Below are positions 1 to 12,000 of a DNA stretch of 64,000 nucleotides, in pieces (the first letter of the stretch is position 1; the number at the start of each line of letters is the position of its first letter). Made by a program: the position numbers and the translations under genes. The notes beneath the pieces were generated by a model that ran no database searches, was not told the origin of the DNA, and was given only the letters and a program-made list of their open reading frames with translations. The DNA lies in contig JAQGDQ010000024.1 of NCBI GenBank assembly GCA_030141605.1, positions 79,501 to 143,500 on the forward strand. The letters are read 5' to 3'. The DNA comes from Tubiluchus corallicola. Its lineage: Eukaryota > Priapulida > Priapulimorpha > Priapulimorphida > Tubiluchidae.

Positions 1-175
1 TTTGGGACTGAAATATCAAAGCATTGATTATCACAGATACTGAATCTGTGATAAAGTGAAAATCTGTATAATTATAGGTACTCTTACATCAATGCAAACA
101 ATATAATATTTGCTGTCCGTCTATTTGCCTTTTATGCAACAATTTGTACTTACTGTTAATTCTTTGTGCATGTAG

Positions 176-3100
176 ATCTGTTATGGCACTACTGAAAACA
201 GCCCAATAACATTCCAGAGTTACATGTCAGATTCAGTTGAACGACGTGTTTCAACTATTGGTCACCCTTCTTCCCATGTTGAGATATTTTTTAATTTGTG
301 CTGTGATATATTTTAGTGATTGCCACAAATTTTACTCTGTTCTGTTTCGTAAAGTAGGGAAAAATATGCTATCATATAAATGATTGAAAGCATTAGTAAA
401 CTGCTGAGTCTGCAAAATATTGCTGTTTCACTGGATGTTAAACCCAACACCTTCTGTTTTCCAAGCAATTACAGTAACTATTACATCACAGAGGACTTTT
501 CAGACTCAGTGTGAAAAATCTGCAGTGTAAGTTGCAATTGCTAAACCTAACAATTACAAGTAGGCGCAGGACTATGACCAAACTACCTGGATAAAATATC
601 ATTATTTTTTAGGATATTAGGTGAGGGTTTTTTAAAATCCATAAATATTTGCAGGTGAAAGTAGTAGATACAAATGGCAGAGTGTTCCCAACAAACACAC
701 CAGGTGAACTGCGTACTCGTGGCTATACAACTATGCTTGGCTACTGGAATGACGAGGAAAAAACAGCAGAGTGCGTTTTACCTGACAGATGGTATAAAAC
801 TGGGTAAGAGGACTAAGAGCATAGTACCCAATAATGTTGTAGTGCTTAACAGAAGAAAATTAGGCAGACTTTTGGAATAAACAGTGTCACATAAGAAAAG
901 AAACCTTAATTGTGTTCATTAAAGTAGTGTGCTTGCAAATTTGCACCAAGTGGAAAATGACAGTTAGGTGCAGAGCACAGCTGTACAGTGTTGTTTGCTA
1001 CTTGTCAGTGCTACCTCTACAGCTAGACAAACACACTGCATGAAGAGTGAGGGTTATTGCCTTTCTAATAAATTCAATCTCATGCTTCTGAAGTGCTACA
1101 GCATTTAGAAAATTTAGTAATCCTTTCACCAGTAACAAAAAACACCTAACTCTTTGCAACTAAGACCAGTTACACCACATGTTTTGTTGTGGATTAATAG
1201 ACTAATTGTAAATAATTCATTGCCACTACTTAATACAGTATTCTAAATAACATTCTTAATTCTTGATTGATGTTTTTGCAGGGACTTGGCTGTAATTGAC
1301 GAAGATGGTTTTGGTCAGATCGTGGGCAGAATCAAGGACATGGTCATACGTGGTGGAGAGAATATTTATCCCTTAGAAGTTGAACAATTTTTATACAAGC
1401 ATCCAGCTGTTGAAGATATTCAAGTGAAAATTTTATTCTTTTGCATCTTGAAATATTTACAGTTTTTACAGATTTCACTGAAAACTAAAGAACTTATGAT
1501 TTCTTGCTTCTGTTTTTATCGATTTTTGTCTAATTTTTTTTCTGAAAAGATGAAAGACTGTTTTGCTGTATATTTAGCTATTTATGCATTTTTGCAATAA
1601 CACCCAAGTTAAGTTATAACTACAAAAACGCAATGTTTAGTACATACAGATGAAAATTTTGTTTATCCATACAACCAGCAAGGTAAAACCGAATTTAATT
1701 CTTTGGTTATTTGGCACCCGTCTTTTGACAAATAAAGTTTAAAGCAAAACAGGAGGATTTTTCATATCCTACCATATTTTGAAGTACAATAAAATGTATA
1801 GATTTTAACACGTATAATAGTACCAAAGCATTTTTGATAATTAAATAATAGGTTAAACACTTAATTAACAGTAGACATGCCCTGTTAGTGATGATGTCAC
1901 AAATGGACACAATTTTTGACAGCACAAATATTCCATGAGCATGTTGTACGAGTTTGGGAAAGTGAAAATTGAAGTACAGTGATACGGTAGTATCAACATA
2001 ATATACAAAAACTCGAGAAATTTTAGGGTAAAAATTGAAATTTAAAATTTACTGCTGTGATCAGGCATGAGTTACCCTACGTGTGTATTACATCACAAAC
2101 AAACGGCTCTGAACTGAGAAGTACAGCACCTGTTTTTCATGCAATACATTTCTGAAATGCAGGCACTAGTGCCCATCTAACTAACAAATGGCAAAGTGAG
2201 TGTAACGGCAAATAACTAGCCGCGGGAACATGAAATTACTTTTATGTAGTAATAATTCTTTCAAGCAAACCATTCTTTAAAAAAAAAATATGTTCCCTTT
2301 CAATATTTTAAAGAGTAGATTGCTTTGACCTTAAGTTTGGGATTGGGTCCGGTTTTCCTTTAACATTTACTTGAAAAATTGACAATTTGTACAAATTAAA
2401 AATTGAATTTTTAAACAAATAAACATCACCAAACTGTGAGGAAGATATAGTGAAAACAATTAAATCTGAAGATTGTTGCAGCTGTTAGATGTATTTTATA
2501 CTTTTCATTTGTATATTTAAAATTTATTATTGCATATTAATAACCGTGTTAATGGTCTTTCAACCTCTTAAATGATAGAATAATTTGATTTCAGTAACTG
2601 TCTGACACTTGTTTGTGACACAAGAAAATCAGCCTTATCCTTTGCAAAAAATTGCAGGTAATAGGGCTGCCTGACAAAAGAATGGGTGAGGAACTTTGTG
2701 CCTGGATTCGTTTGAAGAAAGGACATGAGCACACAACCAGTGATGACATCAAACACTTCTGCGAGGGAAAGGTAAAAGTAACAACTAAATTAAAGACACA
2801 CAGTGATTAGACAGTATCTACTATTTAAACTATCCAGCACATCGGATAACTTTAGCTAACAAGTTACGAGCCTTTACATTTACTCTAGTTTACTACTAAA
2901 ATTAATTACCAGATAATTTTACAGTTACCAGTTTACAAATAAATGATTTTAGTTGAAAAAACATATGAAATCAGTAGGTATTTTGATTTAACAAGAACTA
3001 TAGAATAACGCAGTGTACTCACTAGCTACTTTTAGAACTCTCGCTAAATCACCTGTACCTGAAATTCATTAATAATGACAGTAATAAGGAACCATGCTAA

Positions 3101-3843
3101 TTTTTACAAGAACTGTCTTAATGTCTAAGTTAATTTTTCGAAAATTTAAAGCAAGTTTTACAGTAGCAGTGAACCTGTAACTCTGTGTATACAAATGGAC
3201 AGTGATTGCTTTGGATTCTGTATGGAATAAGAGCTAGAAACACATTGCATATTTTTGCTAATCATGAGAAATCCTTAACTTTTTGAATTTAAAATTGATC
3301 AGTACCAATGTACAGCAAAAATCATTGACATTGACATAAAGGTCTGATTGGAAGAAATAGACAAAGACATTTTGTTTATCTACTCATATATACCTCGAGC
3401 GCAGAGAAGGCTAATGACAGATATAAAGTTAATAATAATAGACTTTTCACTAAAGTGTAGCTTGCCATCAATGTGATAAGAAAAAGGGTAGCGAATAAGC
3501 TACGAAAATAGTGCAAATTGTATTTATGTGAATAGTTAGTAGTATCATTCTGAGTCTGTAAAAAGATGGAATATCTTATTGACTTGTGAAGTGACATTTA
3601 AAATTGTGCTGTTATTATCATATAATTATTAAAATTATTTTTTGTATTTTTTAGTTGTCACATTTCAAGATTCCTCGCTACATCTTATTTGTTGACGAAT
3701 TTCCTCTCACGGTCACTGGGAAAGTACAGAAGTACAAAATGAGACAAGCTTCTAGAAAAATCCTCAACTTGGAAGAAGTTCACATTCACGGCCACGATTA
3801 TTACCTTAGTGAAATGGAGGAGGCACAAAAAGAGAAAAATTAG
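176..3843 (+). CDS. ACSF2: ACSF2-like acyl-CoA synthetase, copy A (3' five exons; gene starts upstream of window)
   Basis: Exons by splice site and phase: 176-283, 655-803, 1282-1423, 2658-2771, 3655-3843 (stop TAG). They encode the C-terminal third of an AMP-forming (ANL superfamily) acyl-CoA synthetase: the YGTTENSP core, WYKTGD, the [16 protein letters not shown] hinge region and [14 protein letters not shown], which holds the lysine used for adenylation. The family activates medium-chain fatty acids to acyl-CoA in mitochondria. Every exon matches the downstream paralogue (copy B) in length and phase, except the last, which is 9 nt shorter. Odd point: the donor after the 176-283 exon is ATATTT where copy B has GTAATT, and reading on reaches a stop within about a dozen codons. 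The donor at 1424 (CAA|gtgaaa) is also weak. No frameshift or internal stop is seen in the exons, so this is either a young pseudogene, a gene using a non-standard site, or a sequence error. Confidence 0.85.
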
Positions 3844-5400
3844 TTGTGTTGCAGTTGTGTGTGGTATTTTTGCAAATTTACATACCAAATGCAAATATCA
3901 AATACATTATTATAACAAAAGTAAATGGAATTTTTCCTGCCTACATCCGTAACATGTTTAACAAGTTGCATTCACACATATCTGTAGATTCCTTTAGGTT
4001 CTCCAGGTACCGTAACGAGTATATGTATAGTGCAAAAATATTAAAATTGAACGATTGTACTTAAAAGTAGTTTTTATTAAAAGCCTCTGATATTATTACT
4101 GCAATGAAAAATACAGAGAAGTTTATTCTGTGTTTGATCTGCATTTACATGTTTACATATTTACAGCATTAATAGCATTTTATTAGAGCATATTTTGAGT
4201 GGAGATATTAAGGTAAAAATCTGAAATCTGTTGCAGTCCAATCAAATAAACATCATAATAAAGCACTTAGCCAAGTTGCAGCAATAAAATTAGAGCCACT
4301 ACATCAAAATGTGTTGTAGTTACATCAAAACGGTTTTGCTAAGTTAAAACTTTATATACCGTGAGGCCAAGTCATAACTGATACTGAGCTGAATTAAAAT
4401 GTCAGTATAGTATTATTCAAACAGATGAACATCAGTCATTCATGTTGCAGGTACTACGTGCAGTTTGCTGAAAAATTAAGTGTTAGTGACGAATTTCTGT
4501 CAAGTTATGTCTTAAACTTTTACGTGAACTGAATTGTTTGAGTTATTTTAGCCCTTCAACTCTAGGAATAAAATGTCATCTTTAATCAGTATACAGTTTT
4601 TTGGAATAAAACAGATAATACCATATATAGAATAGTAGTAAACCGGTGTAATGATTTGCATTCCTGTTTAAAATATACCATTGCCACCGCAAAAGTTCAT
4701 AATCTATACTAGACATATTCATGCAGCTTTTTTGAATTTTTAATTTTGTATTACTTCTTTTGTTTTCATGAGGAATAGACAGGAATTTTACAGTGTAAAA
4801 TATAGCTGCCTGTTAATTTTTGGAAGAATTTAAATTTTACTTTTTTACAATAGGTTTTATACTTTTGACAATCCAAACAATTTTTCAGGTAGTTATCATC
4901 ATATAGACTATTACGTCTAGTTGCCATGGAGGTCTAAGTCAGCTATGCTGTATTGTGATGTATTAACTATTTTTACAATGTCTGTTTTTCTGCAGATTTG
5001 TTATGCAAAAAATGAAAATGTTTTGAACATGCTGGATTGTACTTTAATATACATTCTCGTATACTTGTAGGTATAGTCTGCCTCATTCTATACATTTATG
5101 ATTAAGTGTGATAATGACTAGTCTGATCCCTATAGAAACTGCATTTAATAAAACACGTTATATTTTTTTAACTAATAACACTTCTCTGTGCATGGTTATA
5201 TAAGTGTTGAATTTTTTTTCAGTTTTTGTTCATAGTAAGTTTGAAATAGTAAAGACTTTACCGTAGCTGTATTTATGTTGATCTTTCCTACTGTTAATTT
5301 TATCACAACTTGTTTCATGTCAGTTATGATAGTTTCTTCTTAAAATAATTATCTTTCAGATGTATAATTCATAGATTTATAAATATATATATATTATTGC
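3844..5400 (+). other. 3' flank/UTR of ACSF2 copy A
   Basis: There is no gene here. The stretch aligns by eye in islands with the 3' flank of copy B (17834-19870), so the tandem duplication extends at least 1.4 kb past the stop codon. The best conserved islands are just after the stop, at 4567-4592 and at 5290-5311. The rest is AT-rich and diverged. Confidence 0.6.
4567..4572 (+). terminator. candidate poly(A) signal AATAAA, ACSF2 copy A
   Basis: AATAAA lies about 0.72 kb past the stop codon. It sits at the start of a 26-nt block identical to the one at 18775-18800 behind copy B, although the surrounding flanks have diverged. That conservation is the reason to prefer it over other AATAAA sites in this AT-rich flank. 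Confidence 0.45.
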
Positions 5401-5462
5401 TAATAATTTATGAATAAATATTATTAATATAATACACACACAAAATTAGTTCGTGAATCAGA

Positions 5463-5517
5463 TTAGGGTTAGGGTTGTGTTAAGGTTAGGGTTGGGGTTG
5501 GGGTGAGGGCTAGGGCT
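5463..5517 (+). repeat. interstitial telomere-like tract (TTAGGG and variants)
   Basis: About nine degenerate units: TTAGGG, TTAGGG, TTGTG, TTAAGG, TTAGGG, TTGGGG, TTGGGG, TGAGGG, CTAGGG. It lies between the two ACSF2 copies, about 0.5 kb upstream of the copy B start codon. Confidence 0.75.
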
Positions 5518-5635
5518 AAGATATAATTATGTGAGGAGTTGTAAACTCGTTCCGAAATATTTTGTTTCACAATGAGTGTTGTTGCAGCTGTAAAGACTCG
5601 TGCTATGCAGCACATCCCATTTGACAATAGTTTGT

Positions 5636-5672
5636 ATTATATATGTATAATTATATATATATATATACATGT
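5636..5672. repeat. AT microsatellite, near-palindromic
   Basis: A run of TA dinucleotides flanked by ATATGTATAATT on one side and ATACATGTAT on the other, about 0.35 kb upstream of the copy B start codon. Such runs are common in this genome and no function is implied. Confidence 0.8.
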
Positions 5673-6030
5673 ATAACAAATGCCAATTCATGATGTAGGC
5701 ACGGTCCTGTGGATATTAGATTTGTGCCAATAAAATAGACTTGAAATGAATTTTTACTATATTAGAACTTGCCCTTATATTATTTGATAAAAATGGCATC
5801 ATACTTACAAATTGTACTCTAACCATGCTTTTCGGTATAAGCAAATAATTATCTTTATATTACTTTATATAATAGTTTACACGATATAAATGAGAACATA
5901 AAAATGACATAAGAATTTTCGGTTGTCTGCGCCTTAAACTTTCCTGCTGTACCTTGTTTATGTACATGTTCTAATCATGTGATTCTAATATTCATGTAGT
6001 TTTGGAGAATTAACTTCAAAATAATTCATC

Positions 6031-9000
6031 ATGCCTATTTTGTCAAAAATTTCTTACATGAAGAAATTGCCCGTGCCTTACAGAAGCTTGCATCTGTGGA
6101 AGAATAAGTTTCTGAACGTCAGACGCTTCTCAATAGCAAGAAGGTATTATAAAATCCACCCATACACGACATGTCATTTGCTGTGCAATCTACACCTTGC
6201 AGTTATTTTTTTTCAAATCAGCAATCTCACCGTAAGTAGTATACATTTCTGCACACCTGCCTTGCAGTAGTGTTAGCTCTATAAGTGTAAGGCAGCAGTG
6301 CCCGCCATCCCAGTTCGTCATTGTTTAATTGTAATCTTAAATCTCTAGCTGATTGTATTTGTATTAAATAACTGTCAAACTAAGTTGATATTATTAATAT
6401 ACTATATTACAGGTCGGAAGTAGAATTTACGTACAGTTTAGATTTGTTAGCTCACAGAAATAAAAAATGTATGTGTGTGGCAGGCTTCTCATCTTCAATC
6501 TCATTTTAACAAATCTACCAAACACCAGCGATACCTGTAGATATTATTTTTGTAAAATAATTTGGGTGAAGCTGAATGTACCATTAGCTCCATAAGCCTC
6601 TATTACACTGTAATTTAACAGAATGGATCAGTGTTGGCAGTTACCTTTTATTAATTTATCTGGTGGTGTTTTGTTCAATTAACTGTGATTCCTAATACTA
6701 ATATAGACATCTCTTTTATTTTTTGCTGTAATGCTACTCTCATAGGTTTGTCGTTTGTATCACGCTTAGTTAAAAACTTAAATCTTAAAGTAATGGTGTG
6801 TGAATATCATTTGAATTTGGAACTGTGAAGTTATAAAATTTTAGGAGAACAGTTAACTCTAATGATAAACTTTGATTGGCAATTTGGTGTGAAAATTGTT
6901 GATCAGGTTTCATTCGAAAAGTACAAACTATACTTGATCAGAAAATGGAAAGTAGAAATCAGCTGAAATGCACATGATTTGGAGTTTTGAAGTAGCAGCC
7001 AGAATTTTGCTTATATCCTGCTGGAAAGCTCACAGACTTCTTGACCTGTTATTTGACTTTCCATGGCATTTATTTATTTGCAGGATTCAAACCTTGAATG
7101 TCTAAGACTAATCGTGACATAACATAATTATTTCAGCCGTGTTTCACATGTGTTCACTGCGCACTTGTTTTTTTGTTTGAAATTCGATTTGGTAGGGCCA
7201 TACTGCATTGTAGCATCCAGCTGGCAAGTTTAACCAACCAAAAATTGCAACCCGAGAGACTTTGAAATTAGAGGCAAGCTTTGAGTGTAGCAACTCTTAG
7301 TTGATTCGTGCAATGGCAAAACTGAGTTATGGAACCTAAAGTAACATTGAAAGCACACAAGTAGTTTTACGAATTTGACGGTTGAAGCACATTATGAATG
7401 TTGTATATGACTGATATAATCACAAGTAGGTTTAGGCAACTTTAGAAACAAAACTGTGAAATTTCTTCCAATTTTAATTTTATCAAAAGGGTTGCATTCT
7501 GGTCAAAATATAACGCAAACATTTATTGTAGTTATCTTTTGTGAAATGCTTGTCGTATGTGATATATTTAGCCAATAGTTGTCTTCCACTGTCTTTTCAA
7601 GGACCTTGCAAGTACAAATAGTACACCAAAGCTGCAAAGACATTTTTTTCTAGAAAATTATTTATTATTGTTTATTGTTGTGTTACGACTGGCAAGGAAT
7701 CAAAAAACTATTTACTTGCATTTTCTGGTGCTTGTTACTATTGTCACCATCCACAGCCATTGCTCTGACCAGAAAGCTGTTGCCTTTGCCATTGCCATTG
7801 TTAAAATCATCTGGATTTTCATTTTACTTTAGATCTGTTTACAAATTCAAAAATCTATTTTCTATCTAAATTTACTATTTCAGAAACTATGCTACACAAG
7901 AAAAGCTAACTGAAAGCTATTTACAAGGACATGGTGAGCGTCCGCTGATAGGAGTGACAGTTGGCAAAGTTCTTGAAAATGCAGCTGAAACTCATCCGGA
8001 TAAGGAAGCCTTTGTTTTTTGTAGAGAAGGAATCCGCAAGTCATACAGTCAAATACTGCAGGAGGTATGAACTTGGTGCATCAGTGCAGAAATGGCAAAA
8101 GGCTAAAAAGTTGATTGTTTGTTATAAAATGTTTGCATTCTAACATGTCTGCCAAATTACTTGTTATTAAAATTTTAACTAATCATAACTAGCATGATAT
8201 ATGGTGTTACAAACCCACAGTTAATTAAATTATGATACTAAACTTGAAAAACAGGTAGTGTGAAAAAGTTGGAATGTAGCCTGTATTTGAACCAGGGACC
8301 TTCTACATACATTGCAGATGCCTTAGATGAAATTAGATCGATAAGCTATTACATTATCCAGTAGTCAAATCAGTCCGTTGTCCATCCCTTATAGCTGGCA
8401 AATCAAATTCGGCATTTCCAATATTAGTTTGCTCAAACTAGAATGATTATAATTTTGAACTTTGGACTGCTTTACTGGGGAATGCTTTCATTAAGCGGTT
8501 TAAGGCATCTACAAGTTAAGCAGAAGGTCCTGGTTCAAATCCAAACTGCATTGCATATTTTTTCACATTTTCTGTTTTTCAAGTGTGTTATCAAAATTTC
8601 ATTAATTGTTGATTTGTAACCTCATTAATAATAATCTTGACGTTACATTAAGAGTATAATAGTCAATCTGTGCAATACATGAGTTAGAAAATTCATTGAT
8701 TAGTTATTTGCAGCCTTAATTTTAAAATTTAGTTTTAAGTCTGGTGAGGCTTTGTCAAAATTCTGTATAGCCCAAACTCTTCACAACTAATATTGCATAA
8801 AAAAATTTTTCAAGTTGATTTTTGTTGATTAACACTGACAAGTTGTAAGTTTTTTATCAATTTCAGAGTGATCAACTTGCCGCTGGTTTGCATGCCTTGG
8901 GTATAAGGAAAGGAGACAGAGTTGGAATTTGGGGTCCAAACACCCTAGAGTGGATACTAGCTCAGTATGGTTGTGCTCGAGCTGGTTATATATTGGTATG

Positions 9001-12000
9001 GCTGAAACTGCTTTTAGTATTACATTATTTTGTAAGCACCATAGAATGTTAACAATGATCAGTCAACTAAAACGACAGCATAAGGTAAGGGAAAGGTTTA
9101 TGTTTGTCAATGTACAGAAATATTGTCATTTATAAGTACTGTAACATTTCTGACCTCTACAAGTTTATGAATATACTTAAATGAATGTTTTGCTGTTCGC
9201 TCAATGACTACACCCTTATAGCCATTACATTGCACAGATTGATAGATGTACTGCTCACATGTTATACAATATTGGAGGCTGTGTTTAACTTTAATTACAT
9301 GTTTTTAAAATACTCTTTAGGTGACTATTAATCCAGCTTATCAAATGGATGAGTTAGAATACTGTCTGAGAAAGGTAGAGTGATTTAATAGCATTCTTAA
9401 AATCTTAAAACTGATAACCTTCTCTATTTGCTGTTAATGCATTTTGTCATTTTACGACAATATTTGTAATCTTTGCATTTGTTTGCTTCAATCACATGCT
9501 TAGTGATCAAAAAGGAAAAAAATTACACAAGGAATTATTAGGAATTGCTATTAAGTAGTTTAGTTTTTACGTTTCACTTTTTTGCAAATTTCTAAATTTT
9601 TCTGCCGTCCTGTGTATGATATGAATGTTATGAGAACCGATTTGTATAGGTAAATTCAATTTAAAATAACTGAGCTTGCTTGTTTAATAATTTCTAGAAT
9701 TTTTTTTCTTTCATTCAAATTCTATGGTTTACTGTTCAAATAACATGCAGACACTTAACTTCATTCAATTCACGCTAATGGGTTAAATATGCTTTGATTT
9801 ATTATCATGAGGATGCAGCATGATCCTATGGTTTCTAATATTTGCTTCTCTTGTCAAATTAATACTTATTATTAGATTGGTACTTATTTCAAATTTGTTA
9901 ATGTTTTTGTTTCAGACTTCTTTTGGAAATCTTTTAGTTTCATTGAATATTCACCAACCTAATTCAAAATCATAACAAGGTTCTGTTTTTCATAGGTTGG
10001 AATTAAGGCTTTACTTTCTGCTGAAATGTTCAAAACGCAAGATTATTATAAGATGATTAATCAAATCTCACCAGAATTGAGTTACAGTAAGGCAGGTTCA
10101 TTGAATAGCACCAAGTAAGTGTGTTTCAGTGTAATGTAGTTAGTACATAATACTTTGTGGTCATATTTAAATTTGACATTTAACCAATTTGCTAGTTAGT
10201 CATTTTTCATTTTTTTATCTGCTTCAGCTTCAAACTTTTGAAAGTTCATGCTAACTGGCTAATAGTGACTTTGTCTTATGTTGCTGTGGTCTACAGATTT
10301 TTTCTATTAAGGATTACTGCGCGGTAATGTCAGCAAGCTAGTAATGTAGTAATAAATATTAACAACATATGATGTTCTACATTGCTTTGGCAAAAAACTT
10401 CTCTCCGTTTGATGCATTTAAATGCACACAATACATACGTAGAAAACAAATGTATTTCTGATTTTTTGCGGTTATATGTTATACTTACAATGAGTATATC
10501 AACAACATTTTAATGATTGATGCTATCATGATAGATAAAATAGCATTTATTTATTTATAGGCTGCCTGATCTTAAAGTACTTGTGATGTATCCAGGAACC
10601 AAAACACATACGTAAGCTAACTATTTTCGCTGCTTATCAAGTTACATTTTCATAGTTATAGTTTACGCTGTGATCCGAATAGACTCTAGTGTTTTTTTTG
10701 AGAGAGAGAGAGTCAAACCAATGATTGGTGAAAGTTATCAAAGTTCCTCTCTTGAGAAATTTCATAAATTTCAGTGGTGCATTTAGCTGGCAAGATATGA
10801 TGGATGCAGGAACAAACAAAGATATTCAGTACATAAAAGATTTACAAAAGAAGCTGCAGTTTGACGAGCCAATTAATATACAATTCACTTCTGTAAGTGT
10901 TGCTTTACATAAGTATTGCGCTTTATGTATTTGTAGCTTATCTTACATACACTTATATTTATAACGAAACATATCTGAGTTTATTTGTCCTAGGCAATTC
11001 TACAGTGCAGGAAAGGTCGTTTCTTGTTAGAAAGAGCACCTGCGAGCTTTTATAGTGACCTTCTACATGTCCTATTCCGCAACGACCTCCGTACAACATT
11101 GATCTTAATGAATTTTGTAAAATAATTTAAATGATAGACCTGACTAATAAAAAAATGTCACATAAAAATTTGCTGCCTGGGTGTCTGTAAAAAATTCCCT
11201 GACGGTTTTGAACTCGTCACTTACTTTCAAGTTAATATACCTTTGTTTCCCAACTACTGGTTAGTTTATTATATTTTTGTTATTGAGTGCTTAAATATAA
11301 CTGATACCTTGTGTATTATAAAATTGAAATTTTTGCTCATTTAGGGTACAACAGGTAGTCCAAAAGGTGCCACATTGTCTCACCATAATATTCTTAACAA
11401 TGCTTATTTTGTCGGTCTCAGAGTTGATTACCATAAACGGGTAAGACAATATAAACCATAATGTTACTATGAGATTTTCATTCCCAGTTCCGAGATTTTC
11501 TTTCCTCTGGTTTTCTTGCTACTTTTGTTACCACGTTTCAAGCAAATGAGTGTTGCCACTCCTGCTTTCATATATTGCTTGCACTAGAAGCAACATGCTG
11601 GTATTCTTCTTGCATAAGAAATAATCACATTAATCAGGAATCATATATCGATTACATACCAATAACTTTTATCTTGGGAACAAAAACCCCATGCTAGAGG
11701 AGACCACGTTGGTTTGATAGAAAAGTAACACTTTGCTTAAAACTTGTGATTGACATCATTGAGTGGCCAGGAAAACATGCTTACAGGATAGTTTCAGGCA
11801 ACCAGTTATCAGAAATTGGTTTTCATATTTGACAGGAAATATTTAAAAAAGCATATGAAAGTTTTTTTTTGTCTGCTAGCACCTTTGGACCATGATTACT
11901 ATGTCCTTTAGCAATTTCAGAAGTAATTGCCTGCATGAAATGAAACTTATATTTGACTTTATCTGTAGAATGTCAACCATGTAATTACTGATTAGGGATG

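Noticed and set aside
1286-1600. 104-codon open frame overlapping ACSF2 copy A exon 14
   Set aside because: It is the real exon (1282-1423) running on into the intron; the part after 1423 does not match copy B.
10994-11126. GC-richer open stretch after a TCCTAG acceptor in ACSF2 copy B intron 7 (reads [20 protein letters not shown])
   Set aside because: Exons 7 and 8 join perfectly inside the [10 protein letters not shown] motif, no donor in phase follows, and the peptide is unrecognised. Probably an unknown repeat fragment.
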